From positions 23,590,001-23,654,000 of the forward strand of contig NC_134025.1 of assembly GCF_964204645.1 (NCBI RefSeq): a stretch of 64,000 bases of DNA. The letters run 5' to 3'. This DNA comes from Tubulanus polymorphus (taxonomy: Eukaryota; Nemertea; Palaeonemertea; Tubulaniformes; Tubulanidae). Under the pieces are notes generated by a model. The model was not told the origin of the DNA and did no database searches. It saw nothing but the letters and a program-made list of their open reading frames with translations. This document shows positions 23,501 to 36,700 of this stretch, in pieces. Both the position numbers and the translations under genes were made by a program. Position 1 is the stretch's first letter. Each line of letters begins with the position of its first letter.

Positions 23501-26500
23501 TCATATGCAAGATGTAACACTGATAATTGAAATCTAAAATAACTTTTTTCCCGGATTTTCAAGCCAGTATCTTGTATGCCGTAGCTATAGCTACATCATG
23601 TAATAAATACGTACATTACCGAGTATGGAAGTTGCCAGCCATGATTGGTTGGTTTCGTAAATCTAGTGTAGAAATGCACCTGAAATATAAAACACACCGC
23701 TAGGCATCAAATTGCGAATAGTTAATTTTGACCACAAGAAACATAGCAGCAGGTAGCAAGGTAACGGTTTATATGGAAAGATCTCTACAAATCTAAGCAG
23801 TTGTGTTGAATGGATAAGATTCACAAGCATTTTTTCCCCACCAACAAACCCTTCAAGGGTAAAACAGCTATCGTTCATACCTGATTAATTTTTAGAGTCG
23901 CTAACAGCTGAATAGTTGACTTAAGAGTTTCCTGAAATGCAGCAAACATATTCACAATGAATAAACAAAAACAAGCCAAACAGAAAAATTTCATATACTT
24001 GCATACGCACCACAGTAGGGAGTCTTCCTTTAGATAGGTCCAATAGCACTCCTCTGACTGGCAATGCCGGGTGATCTAGAATCTGAAATATTGATTCAAA
24101 CACCGTCAAAGACTTTGGTAGACTGGTATTAAGCGTACAGCTATTTTTGTTGCAGCAGAAAGTCAACAAAATCAGTTTACCTTTAAAGATGGAATTCCGT
24201 CGTCTTTAGTACACATAACTAGCATTTGACTGAATGTACATATTGCATAATATAACCCAGCTAAATCGTGTGATACAATTTTGATCTGTAAGAATAATTG
24301 AAAATTACACAAACATAATGAAGTAGATCGAGTGATATAAACGTCCTGAACTTCATCGAACTGGATTAAGCAAGCTAGAACAAATTTGTCACTGAATTCT
24401 GGATTCCTGTTCGGAACAAATGATACGGTGATAAATCAATCTACATACCACATCATTATTAACTGATAATGAATATCCCTCGGGTTTGTTGACTAGACGG
24501 GGATTTATATGACACATAATGTGCGGTTCATCTAATTTAACCGATGCATGGTGTAAACTCAATTCTAGAGAATATCCGAGTGTTTTTAGATAGTCTCGTT
24601 GTGATTCCCATATTCGTTTCATTTGCTGAACTGATTCTGAAATTTTGATATCAGTCGGTCACACATTTTGTGTATTTTCAGAACAAATTACTCCTCTACC
24701 TGGTTGTATTCAATTACTGGCACTTTGAAAATTACCAGACTTACCAGAATGTGGTCCTGGAATGATACAAATTTTCAGATTTTCGGCAGGTTTGAATGGT
24801 TTTCCTTCTCTTTGGATGATTTTCTGAGGGGTTGGCCATAATAAATGCAGTCTGGTATCTGTGACTATGTTCGGCAAACTGGAATTGCTCAAACGTGGCT
24901 GAAATTGAATTAAAACCATGAAAATGTTCGAAGTTTGCATAAAAAATTGACTGATTGAAAAACCCATCTGGATATGTCAAAGATCCTTTCTCAAAGTATA
25001 CCCATCATGGATTTCAATAAAAATGGGAAATAAAGTGAATAATAAGTAGGCTAAAAAATCATAAGAATATTAAATGATCTAAATACTTTTTCACTGGAGA
25101 TAGTATTTTGTTCTATTGGAAGTATTTTAGCAGGCAGTTCCGTAGGTGAATTGCACTTGTTCATATTCAGATCATTCAATTCTGAAAAACGAGATTACAG
25201 TGTTTTATTGTTAATTACCTTCGTAACCTTTTCTGGTTACTTTGATAAATTCAACGATTAAAGCTCGACTCATTCAGGGGTCAGATTGCTGATTTTTCAA
25301 ATTTTTTTTTCACATCCTTACGACTGGCTTTTATATCACAAAAATTCCACGCTTTTTCATTTTTTTTCCACATAACTTTTTTACAGATTTTTCTAATTTA
25401 TTCACAATCCACAGGCAGAATCCACAGTTTTTACATCAATCTGACCCTTGCTCTTTTAAGTTGAACTTTTTCCACGAAGCTGGGACCAACAGGTAAAATT
25501 AATCACAAGCTTACCAGAAGCGAGGTCATCGGTTGAGACATTTGTTATAGGACTTTGACCTCCAAGCTCAATTATTCTTTCCATGTTTGTGCCTTTGGCC
25601 ATTTCAAGAGCTGATAAACCAGCATATTTGCTTGAAAATTATTTCATAATCATAACATATAAATTTTCTTTCTATGATTTAATTACTAGTAAAGATTATC
25701 AGGAATGTTATCATGGTATTTGTCATACCCGAATTCAGCTTTGATTGAAGAATCAGCACCATAACTGATCAGTTCCTCCACTATGCTAATATCTCCTCTA
25801 CAAACTGCATCATGAAGCGCAGTACTCCCTTGAGCATTTTGTACATTTATGTTAGCTCCATGTTCTATAAGAGATAATATAACGGTATCATTAGAGAATG
25901 GATGAATATTAAAATCTCTTAGGAAAAAGCCACACATATAGGCCTATACCATCAAAGATTATCATTTTTCGTTTAATTCACTGACCACATAGACATTGGA
26001 TCATTTCTTTGTCCGCAAAGCTAGCTGCCCAGTGCAATGGTGTGTTCTGACTTTCAGCACTATCTATCAAGTTTATATCAACACCAGCATCCAATATCTC
26101 ACAAACACGAACAACACTAATAAAGGAAATATAAGGAATTAGTAAGATTTCTCATTGCTGTTTTAATATCTCCGTCTATAAATCTTACTTTGATTGAGCC
26201 ACTGCCTGCAAAAGTTCAGTGTTGAAAACCTCTAATACTTTATCCATGGTAGCGCAATTGAACGGCGACACGCCGTTCTTGTTCCGTAAACCGGGATCAG
26301 CACCAGCGGCAAGTAATGTTCGGACAATATCAGGTCGACCAAGCTATTGGGAAATAACATATTGATCACAATAATAATGATAGTAAATTTGTATATGTTC
26401 ACCAGCGCTTTTATTATAGTGATACTGAATTAGATCATAACAACTGGAAAAAAGAAATGTCCCAAACTGTTCATTAATTCTATTTACCTTGGACGCTAAA

Positions 26501-26829
26501 TGAAGGATTGTACCATCATCATTAACATCGCTATTCAAAAGCGCATCCCGATCAAATAAATCCGGATTTGTCTCAGTAGCTGAAATAATAACAAAAATAT
26601 TTGGCCATGAGAACATCTACAAAAACAAACGGATGAAATACTCCAAGGCTATAGGTAATACTAGTAGAGATATTGCTAATATAGACTTTATTTGAATTGG
26701 ATTTATTCATCATCGTGTAATTTGTCTCTCACTCTTACAATAATTGCTCAGAAGATTGGCGATTATATCGGCTCGTCCAGATTCGACAGCTGTCGTTAAG
26801 CTGTCAGCCAGTTCCTTGTCCATTTTCAT
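20549..26829 (-). CDS. Ankyrin-repeat protein fused to a GH20-like (hexosaminidase) region
   Basis: This is one minus-strand gene of about 20 exons, from ATG 26829 (MKMDKELADS) to TAG 20549-20551. The N-terminal exons (26829-26739, 26579-26488, 26343-26189, about 26121-25986, about 25869-25729 and on to about 25515) encode ankyrin repeats: TILHLASK, NTPLHWAASF, STALHDAVCRGD. After a Ser-rich linker come a GH20b-like region (SLHHASVKLDEPHIM, GYSLSVNNDV, GLYYAICTFSQML) and a GH20 barrel start (LPVRGVLLDLSKGRLPT, LLATLKINQVHFYTRF). The barrel continues through YVNVGPRLSSFLL, PFMVCPGTSAWN, GMLLCNWSGIGHMTP and GYVVGAGLSWN. GH20 enzymes use an Asp-Glu pair in the motif N-[IV]-G-x-D-E; here that place reads NVG-PRL, so catalysis is probably lost. 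No signal peptide is seen, which fits a cytosolic ankyrin protein. The C-terminal exons (20832-20549 last) are not assigned. Confidence 0.75.
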
Positions 26830-27547
26830 CAGGAAAGTGGCAGAAATCTAAAATCCACCGGCAACGAACGTGGACCCGGAAGTATAGCAGCTGTCATCTA
26901 AACGCACTAATTACCGACGTACACCTGGGGCGTACTCTTTTATGACCTCCGAAGTCTCCGGTTCGCTCCACACAAAATCCGAATCACACCACCTCGACAG
27001 AAAGGTTTCGGAGACTCCAAAAAGTCACGTGACCAATAAAAGAGTACGATTGTAGGCAAACGGATTCTCCGATCCGATAAAAGAGTTCGCCCCTGTGTGC
27101 AAAATATTTTTACACACGCGCATCATGATGAATTCAGGTTCGAATCTTGGCCAAACTCAAGATTTGAGTCAGTTAAGTTCTTCCGGATTCACATTTCACT
27201 AAATAATAGGAATAAAATCCATAATAATATAAAAACAAAAATCCACTATTGATATCATGGGTTATTTATTATGCCATATGGTGGAATAAAACAACAATAC
27301 CACAATTCCATGTATAAATTTATATAATTTGATATTGTAATATAACATACATATATAAACAAAACAAAATTGCTATTCACTACAAAATAAATAAATACAG
27401 GCTCTAGATGCACTGAAACTCTAATAGGGTATCTATCCAAATTTCTAATATCTTAGAAACATTGAGAGTGGATGGTTTTGAAGATATTGATGTGACTGAA
27501 TAAAAAGACAATGTAATTGTGACCTTAAGCAAGAAAAAAAATTCCAT
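26830..27547. other. Intergenic between ankyrin-GH20 and CCDC28 genes
   Basis: This contains the promoter side of the ankyrin-GH20 gene and the 3' flank of CCDC28, both on the minus strand. It includes an AATAAA on the minus strand near 27265. No gene was seen. Confidence 0.5.
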
Positions 27548-29437
27548 TTAATAACTATGCGACTTGGATAACTGTAGCTTAAGTAACCGTCTAGCTTCAT
27601 TCTTTGTATTCAGTTTGCACATTAATTGCTTCTGAAAGATGGAATAAAGGCCTAATAGCAATAATACAGGCAACTAAATTAATGAGATTCTCAAGTGTAC
27701 AAAAAGCCAAGTTAAAATAAACCAAACAGCTCATAGTTAGTTATAAATAGATCCAAATATTAGATGTGTTACAGGGTCCAATCTAAGGAATAAAAACCAC
27801 TTGCCCGGAGCCAAGCATATCTGAAATCTTACTTGCCCTCTCAAAAATCTACTTGCCCTTTCAAGAATCTACTTGCTCTACACAAGCAGTGCAACTGTTG
27901 TATCGATTGGGAAAAAGCTTTGAGACATTTAAATGCACCAGCCCGGTGGACAAGTGATAATGAGAACCTACTAGCTCTAATGATAATATACTTGTCCCGG
28001 GCAATCGGACAAGTGCTTTGATCGGACCCTGATTTAATCATCATAGAATCTCTCGATCACCAGTTTCACAACTAATAATACCAGTCTTTTCTGCAGTATA
28101 CAGAGGAATGAATTATAATTCATCGGGTACAGTGAATTTTGTATATTTTTCGAGGAGGAATGTCACAATCGCGGAGAATTTTTCGCTTGCAGACGAGATC
28201 CCGAAGTCGTTATGTTGTTCCTCTTTAAACTCAATCTTAACAAAAAGTTAAGAATCATAACAATACCTGTAAATACTGGCCAAACAACTCAAAACCGACT
28301 TAAATCCAGAACACGTTCAAGAGATTTAAAAGGATACATCGAATCATTCAGTTCCTTGAGCTGGAAAATAAGAAGTGATTTACCTAGAATCATGGGTCTA
28401 TTTTTCATATAATTGAGATCAAGCTGATCTAGTTCTTCGCACTGAAATAAGCAGTTCCTTACCTTATCCATGAGCTTATCTATATTCTTATTTGAAGTCT
28501 CACCGGAATTTGCATCCTTTTCTGGTCTAGTAATAGAAAATCCGTACAATTGTTGTTAAAATACGGTACTCATAAAGGGAAAATGCAGTGAACCACAAGT
28601 CTCCAGTTAGCAAAAAATAATGAACATACCCAGAAATATCCTGTTGAGTATCAATTTCAAAATGCAGTTTTGCTAATCTCTCCTGTTGTTCTCTGATGCT
28701 GTCCATTTTTTCAAAAGTACAATCTTGCCCTAATCAAACAAAAAATTAATGTTAAACAAGCTGACACGGCAATAACAAGTGGTAACCTGGATTCAGAACT
28801 CACCAAATGCTTGAAGTTTTCCCGAATGGAAATCATCGAGAAGCTGAAGCAAACCCTGTTCCATTTCGCGTACATCTGCTACATCAGTTAGGAATGTGTG
28901 CTCTTTGCAGGGGCGATTGCTGCCGCCACTATCAACGTGTTTACCTGGAAAAACAATCAGATATTTCGGATAATTATTCATAAAGTATGAACGTTTGTCA
29001 AACCATATGTTGCAGGCTTGAAACATACACAGGCTTGAAATGAAATTTTTTTCTGCAATTCTGGGTAGACAAATCCGATATCAGATGATTATAGCAGTAA
29101 ACATGAATATGACTCTATGAGAAATTAAAAGGGCATCGTCTGCCTGCCAAAGACATCCTTAGACAGCATTTAATAGAACAAGAGCTTGTCTACTTGAGCA
29201 TGTATTTCAATTTTTAAATTTTCGCAAGCTATGTTCAATACCATGATTAGGGAAACTGTAGTTTCAACCATTACCTGAACTCAAATGATGATGTTGCCTC
29301 TGCAAACTGCCATGAGATGATTTTCTACTTGAAAGGCCTGGTTTGGGATGACCGGGAGACTGCGCTTTCAGATCACTGTTACCACTAGTGTTTGTGCCAT
29401 GCCATGGAGATCGAGATACAGAGGGATGTGTTTCCAT
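27548..29437 (-). CDS. CCDC28: Coiled-coil domain-containing protein 28 (CCDC28A/B-like)
   Basis: Five coding exons: 29437-29275, 28944-28804, 28729-28630, 28526-28463 and 27631-27548 (TAA). They give about 183 residues, near the 200 or so of human CCDC28B. The N-terminus is Ser/His-rich (HPKPGLSSRKSSHGS). The conserved core is FLTDVADVREMEQGLLQLLD, then DFHSGKLQAFG, TFEKMDSIREQQERLAKLHF and an Asn/Asp-rich stretch ending NIDKLMDK. CCDC28B modifies BBSome and mTORC2 function and affects cilia length in vertebrates; a similar role here is inferred from family only. The last exon (KQLMCKLNTK...) is phase-consistent but its sequence is less conserved, so that exon is less certain. Intron 4 carries a hAT-like MITE. 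The gene is divergent with UTP20; about 1.35 kb separate the two start codons. Confidence 0.88.
27772..28031. mobile_element. hAT-like MITE, about 260 bp, in CCDC28 intron 4
   Basis: The ends are inverted: CAGGGTCCAATC on the left and CAGGGTCCGATC on the right (reverse complement), both leading to CACTTG[TC]CCG. CAGGG starts are typical of hAT elements. Inside are three roughly 21-bp tandem copies of TCTACTTGCCCTTTCAAGAA (about 27825-27885). No matching 8-bp target duplication was seen, so it is old or the ends are off by a few bases. Confidence 0.6.
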
Positions 29438-30785
29438 AATTTCTTTCTTCGATGATCAAATTCAGCTTAAATCTTAATGCTACAAAACAGTAAAACACTA
29501 TTACTCGGCGCAATTAGAAATAACATTTCCCTAATATGTGTTCCTAGTCTAGCTCTAAAACCTTTGCCTAACCCTAAAATCTTTATACCCTAATTGTTAA
29601 AACTAATTTTTTTCTAATCAAATTTAATCATTAGGTCAGCAACATAGCGTTTAGTGGAATATATGCCTTATTTGCAAAGAATCGACCCCTCAATTTAAAA
29701 TTATGATTTAATCTTCATTATCTTAAGTATGACATTGCAGGATAAGTGTCACCAGGGTCACATGACATAATGAAGCCGTTGGGCTGGGAATGGGTTAGAA
29801 ACAGGGGCCAAGGGAGATTGGGAGGATGGACCACCACTACTTATTCGTCCTGTATCAATAAGCTTAAGGCATTGTTTCCAAGAACCCGTAAACGACTGGT
29901 ATTCAGAGACTCGACCAGCGCACACAGGGCCCAGCCTAGTCTGAATAAACCAGGCAATGTACGGGTTCCCCGATGTTTGGGAACAATGGCTAGATACTCG
30001 ACTAGGCCCAGCCAGGAGAACGGTTGTCATAATTTACGCGCCCAGCAAGCAGCGACTCGTACAGCATACACAGGAGAGCGGGGTCTTCTTATCTTTTCAG
30101 GTCTGAGTGAGAACAAATTCAATGTTTTCTGTATTCTAGAAAGTCAAGAACAATGTCGAATACAACATGCATTTACAGAAATTTAACATACCAAGCTCAA
30201 AAAGTAGTAGAGGTTCCACTTCTGTTTGACATTTTCAATAATTATCCCGCCAGATGTCGCCCTGTCAGATAATATAAGGCGCCACCTACTGGCTAAAAAA
30301 ACTGTATACATTTACAAAGTTCTTTGCTAAATGCGCATTGTACAAACAAGAGACCGAGAATATTTTTCAATACGCAAATCTACCCTTCTTTGCTATCCTA
30401 TGATGTGGTTGACGTCCACTGCGAAGAATTGAACAAAGCAGAGTAATCTAAATCAAAACTTTCAAGTTGCGAAGTTTTTCACTTGTTAGTTGGAGCTAAG
30501 ACGAAAATGATTTGACGAAACGTCGTGTAATTAAGAAATTGCGATTTACCTCTTGAGACCGCGGCATTTGATCAACCTCGATGTTAGGTAGTTGCTTTGT
30601 GTATGTTTAATGAGAATGTACTTTTGATAAGATTTACGTTCATTTTGAAGGGAAATTATCGCCTTGTTGCGGAAGATATATCGGGTACAGCTTCTGCGTT
30701 TTCGATGTTTCCAAAGATGGCGCCGATGAAAAAGCAGGCATGTGCGCGGAATTAGCCTGTAAAATATACCAACACAAGCGTCACA
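29438..30785. promoter_or_regulatory. Shared upstream region of divergent CCDC28 (-) and UTP20 (+)
   Basis: About 1.35 kb between two start codons pointing apart. A GC-richer block at about 29750-30080 contains an imperfect inverted repeat: AGGCATTGTTTCC...ACCCGTAAACGACTGG (from about 29868) and its approximate reverse complement (to about 29995). This looks like a foldback or MITE insertion rather than a gene. A bidirectional promoter is likely nearer UTP20 (30400-30780), but no core element was recognised. Confidence 0.4.
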
Positions 30786-33700
30786 ATGCGTAACAAGTCT
30801 TCGAATCACAAAGAACAGAATACGTTTAAGGTACCGGTACCGCAGAATCAAAATAGACGTGGCGTAGAATTATCTTTCAGTAATCATTTGAAAAGAATGA
30901 AGATAAAACTTCTAAACAGTTTCAAATTCAATTCAACGAAGAACTTAAACAGTGCGATGTTGCGGGAGTCAACAGGTATAACATTGATGCGTTTGAATTG
31001 AGCATCACGGCAGCAATTCACTTTGGTAATAAAATGCATTCTCATGACCTCAGAGGGTTTCCGTTGTTTTTCTGACTTAAAATACTGAGAAAACTTGAAC
31101 TTCCATCCCACCCACGGCCACACAGCACAAATGCTTCCATGACCAGAGGCGGGCATGCAACAGGATTTTTTCAGCAGAATACTTCTCCAAAATATTCTTT
31201 GAGAAAATTACTACTACAGACTTTGTTTTTGCACGGTACATGAAATGATAGTTTCCATGGGGTATGAAACTGAAAGGTTAAAAAGGCTTCAATATTAAAA
31301 CTATATTGTTAGGGCCCAAAAAGATGACAGACCTCTATAATGATTTTTTTCTGGGGCCCCCTGGAATTTTCACGTCAGGATTCTGGGAACTCAGCCTCAG
31401 ACTTGGAACTAACATGCAACAACTTTTATGGACATGCAATGTTTCAACAGTTAATTTGTTGTTTCGTTTTTTAGTTTCAGACGTTCACTGATCGGATTGC
31501 GAGTATCAATGTTGATGTTATCCGCAGGATAGGCAAACGTACAGAAACTCCTGAGGTAAAATTATTAAGCCACTTGCATGAGATTGGCTGCTGGATTGTA
31601 CATTGTCTCCAGTTCCAGTTAGATTCAACTCTTGAGTTGAAATGAATTCATCTTAAGTTAGTCGAATGAATTCCTAACTCAGAACTATGGAACTGAACCC
31701 CTGACTCTCTTGTATTTCAGGATGCAGATACATTTTTCAGCGAGAACCTTCAAAAATGGATCGATTTGAATTGCACTCAACACTTTAGTAAGTGATCGGA
31801 TTTATTCAGTGCGTTTATATTCACATAACTTGAAAGCTAAGACACTTCCTAAAGGCCTGTAGAATCAGTTTGTTGTAGCTTGATTGTTGATCAGTTTCTT
31901 TCATTTCCAGCGACCTTCCGCAAAGAGATATCTAGTCAAGTCCAAAGTCTACCTCAACTTCTGTTCCACGAGGTGATTCAAGAAAACAAGCAGAAAATTC
32001 AACTGCATTATTGAACCAGTAATGGAATAATCGATATTTTAACTATTTTCAGGCAACTATTGCAGAGGCTTTAAAAAGACATCTGCAGGTTCCAGAATCT
32101 TTGGCATTAGAGCCCCTTCTTGAGTAAGTAAAGGAAAAACATGAATTATTACCTTTCTCTGTTAGAAATAATGAAATTTATTTAACTTTCCCATGTTGCA
32201 TTGGAACCTGATTTAGTCAGAGATGGAAAATTCACTTATGATACCAAACTAGTATATATCAAGACAAAAATAATGAGGTATATGTAGTCATACGGTGCTT
32301 TTAACCCAATTATTGCTTTGATTTCAGTCTTACAGTGCATCTAGCTCGCGATTTACAGCAAGACTTCTACCCAAAATTTGCCAGCTTCTTTCAAATTATT
32401 ATTGGGCTTTTAGAAAAACACCATAAAAATGCGGAAGTATTGGAACAGCTTTTTACAACGCTGTCGTATCTGTTCAAATTCCAGTGGAGATATATGACAT
32501 CGGATATAAAAACAATATTTAGGTGAGTATGGAAATATAATTGGACATTAGAATAGATGATTGTGACATTCACATTCATTAGTCAGACTACATGAAACCC
32601 TATGTTGGCCTCCATTGACGCTTGTGACTATATGAAACCCTGTTTTTGCCTGCTTTGTAGCTTATATCTGCCACTATTGGATGGAGACAAGAAACACTAC
32701 ATTCGTCGCTTTGCCGCTGAGAGTTTTGGATTTCTTGTGCGCAAAGTAAGATATGGATTTTGAGACGTGTTTGCTATGAAAATTGACAAGGCAAGTGAAG
32801 AAGAAAAATATTGATTCCTGTATTTCCAATTTCAGTGCAGAGACCAGGATGAATTTTTCTTGTACATATTGAAATGTATAGAAGAAAACAAATCAGTAAG
32901 TTTCCCCTGAATCCAAATTGTACTGAAAAAAATGAATTGTAGAATTTTTGTAGCTTAAAACTATTCTTGATTTTCAGTTAGTGGATGGTATCGGTCGAGT
33001 GATATTTGAAGTGGTGAAAGGAGTAAAAGAAAAATTGCATAGCAACGCGGAAACTGTTAGTATCAGCCTTTCTGTTTTCCCCAGTGGTTAGGAGTTAATT
33101 GCTGTGATTTGATTTCTTGAACATTTCTCACCTAGGTTTTGAAGTTATTGCTATCAAGGCTGAAGCCATCAACTGAATATTCTCCTGATTTGGCGTATGA
33201 ATTGCTTGAAGTGACTTTACAGTGTATTCTAGAACATACCACAAAAGATAATTTGGCTATTGTTTGGAAAGTGGTGCAGGTATGATGAGCATTACAAATC
33301 TTCTGGTCAGTATTGCGCAGTGTAGCAAACTATGTTTCATCGTTCTTTCAATTCTTACAGAATTGCGTCGAAAGTCAGCACGAGGTTCATGAGAAAGCGC
33401 GAGGAAATAAACGCATCGAACAAGGCCAATATAAACACAGATTGCTGCAAGTGCTGCTGTTACTAGTCTCTCATAAAGATGGCGTCGTTATTTATGACGT
33501 GGAATCATTGTGCATCGTAAGTTCAGGAATTATGCTGAAGAATGATTATCGCACCTAGTTCTCGGTAGTTAAACATTGAATTAATCAATGGAATTATTTG
33601 ATTTGTGCTAGTTGTTGGTGAAGTTGCTACAAGGCGATCATCAAGATTATGAAGTCACTGACGTTCTTTTCAATGTAGTGTCTAGTTTATTAATGTCACC

Positions 33701-36700
33701 TCATTGCAAGCTCTCTATTACTGATATTCCGAAGCTCATTTCATTAGTAAGTTTTGTACATTCTTTTAAAACCCCTTTGTATGCGATGACTTAGTTAAAA
33801 TTGATAGTGCTCGTTTCTAACTCGTTCAGGTGTTCAAGGCAAAATGTTCTCGTCATTTACAAATCGCATTTACTGGCCGAATGTTTTCGATGAACATGTT
33901 CGAGAAGGATATGTTACCACCGCTGCTTAATTTCTGTCACACGATCATCAGCGCGAAAGATGAGGAAGCCCACATCGATGTTTTAGCCCTTGTGACCGAG
34001 CTCCTGTTGTTGAAAGCTCCGTTACATGTGGATAGTTCTACGTTGGATACCTTTCACTCTTACATGCTTGATTTTAGCGTCGTTCAAAAAGGGTAAGTTC
34101 ATCTGAACATCCGATAAACTGGATGCATTTGATTTTGATTACAAAATGACTCGCGTGAATTGATTGTAATTCTTCATTTGTTTGTCGTCGATGGGTGGTC
34201 ATTTAGTCCCATGAAGAACGTGTTATTATCATGACTAGATGCACACTCATCGCTGACTTGCAAAACTTGCTGCAGATAAAAAGTATATGATGTTGGTTGT
34301 TAAACTTAACTAGCTTTTGATACGGTATTTTGCTTCTTATTCATGGATTAAGTATGTTTTGATGTATTGATGTTGTCAATGGATGGGTGAATGTCTTGTC
34401 CATGTCCACGTAGAAAGCATGACTAGATATACACTCATCCCCTTACAATATTCTAACCTTCATTTCATTGCCTGTTTCTTGCGATAGGAGTTACGTTGTA
34501 TTCTGAGTGCTCCACATATTGGCTGAATTTATGGTTACGATGATGGGTATTCATCTAGAGCTTGTGGCGTATGTTTCATGACTAGATGTATACTCATCCT
34601 TGTTATCGTAAGAAATCTACTCGACTGGAAAATGCTTATTGTGTGAATGCGGTTTGAGATAGATGTGTACCTCGCTAGTCTATGTAGTGATCGTTTCATG
34701 ACTAGAAAGTTACTCATCTATGTCGAACTGAAAGAAACGCTGGAAGGAAGGTACTCGGCCAGAACTGCATTACCGATTCTTGCCTTAGATGAATGTCTAT
34801 CTAGTCCATGTTCTAAGATTTCATGACTAGATGAACACTCATCCCGGGCATGAATCCCCATCGTTGGTCGACCTTTGAAAATTCCTTCAAATCTCTTCAA
34901 CGATGAAATTGTCGTATGTGCTGGGTTTATGTCTAGTCCATGCTTTATCGAACACATGACTAGATGTATACTCATCTCGTAAGGCTATTATAAACGGCTA
35001 ATGATTTGATCGTTTATTAAGGCGCTCAGTGCGATGAATGTTTGTCTCGTCCATGAATCAAAATGACATGACTAGATATACACTCATCTCTTATGTCCCG
35101 CCATAATCAACAGTGGTGAAAGAATAGAAAGGATTTCGTACTTCTCTGTCCAGATCTGCTCATAGCTTTGATTTATTTAGACTCTTTTGATACTTTGAAT
35201 TACAGTTCATTTGAATATTTCAGGATAGTGCGTCGTGCGCGTACATTTCCGTCATACATTCTGTCAGTAATCGATGAATGTAATCTCGATCAGCCGCTGA
35301 ATATCTGGGCTGCACTTGTCTGTTTGCCTCATATCCGTCCTATCGATGATAAACAATATAACGAAGCCGTGTCAACTGCAATAGATAAGTTGCTAACTTC
35401 TCTTGAGACTACACCCGAGTCAACTGAAGGTATTTGAGTTGTTTATTATGTTCCTTTAAAGGTGTATAATTTTGGCCTATGATATTCCATTATATGGTAT
35501 TGTATGGTTTAGTAAACAGGCAAAATGTGTGAAATAAAAGTTAGTAACTATAGTTTTAATGAATATTCACGAGTTTTTGGATTTCACGCTTTTACATTTT
35601 AGATGTCAAAGAGGCATTATTATTTCAAGCTATCCATTGTCAAATGTGTAAACAATGTCCTGGAGAATTCTATAGTTCGATTGAGTTTTTACGCCTATTA
35701 GATTGGCTTAAGTATGTCTGCAGATATTGCGAATTTAATAATCCAACTCAACATACGGTGTTCCAAAAATTGAAATTCTTACATTCATTTATGTTGCAGG
35801 AGAAATCCCACGTCAGAACATGCTCTGAGAAGTTTTGATATCTATCTGTATTATACCGTTACGAATGGACATGAAGAGAATATCAGTAATGAAACATTCC
35901 AAGATGTTTATTCCATATTGAAATGGAATCTAGCATCATCTAGTCACCAAGTAAATATGATATTATATATTTGATGGATATCTAGACTTATCGTTAACTC
36001 GTCGGTTTTCTGATGTATGTCCTTGGTACGTTTAGGTGCGTTTGATGTCGTTGCGAATTTTATCCCAGTTTCCTCTACGCTACCCAACACTAGAAGATCA
36101 GGGCGCTGAACAGCTCGGTGTATTTCGTATATGCCTAGAAGCAGAACTAGTACCGCTGACAGTGCACCACTATCGCACTAAATTGATGTACCTGCAAAAA
36201 CTAGAATGTAACATTGTTTACATTAATCTTCCAGTTATTGAGGGAAACTATATGGAGGTAACTTATACGAAAGATATTTGCTGAAATATGAATTAACTGA
36301 TCAGTTTTCCTTTGAATGTTTGAAAAAGAGATTCTTTGCTAAATGTACTATAATTTTCCTATTTTTCAGGCTCCACTTCTTTTCTTGCTTGGTAATTTGT
36401 ATATCAATTTTACCTTGATATGGCAACCAATAAGCAATTTGATTGCGTCATACTCGGAAGGAATGGACAGAGCACCATTCTGGAAGTTATTTGCCCAACA
36501 ACTCAAAAAAGCTACTGATATTGCAGGTAATAAAACAGATCAGATCACAGCTACCCTTTATTTACGCACAAAGTTTCCCTAATAAACTAAGTTCGAGTTA
36601 AAAATGTTTTGATCTTATAACCAGCACTTTTAATGGAATTCATATTTTGGGACCAAGATGTAGACTATGATTAAGGCAAGTTTCTCAGGCAAATTGATCT

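Noticed and set aside
27833-28044. ORFs on both strands in CCDC28 intron 4
   Set aside because: They fall wholly inside the CAGGG-ended MITE.
29746-30186. Forward ORF of 146 codons upstream of UTP20
   Set aside because: No recognisable protein. It lies over a GC-richer inverted-repeat block and has ORFs on both strands, so repeat DNA is more likely.
34189-35090. C/D-box snoRNA cluster as an explanation for the repeated GATGA/CTAG blocks
   Set aside because: No consistent C box (RTGATGA) and D box (CTGA) pair is found. The arms pair over their full length and the 3' arm carries the miR-279 start, so pre-miRNA fits better.
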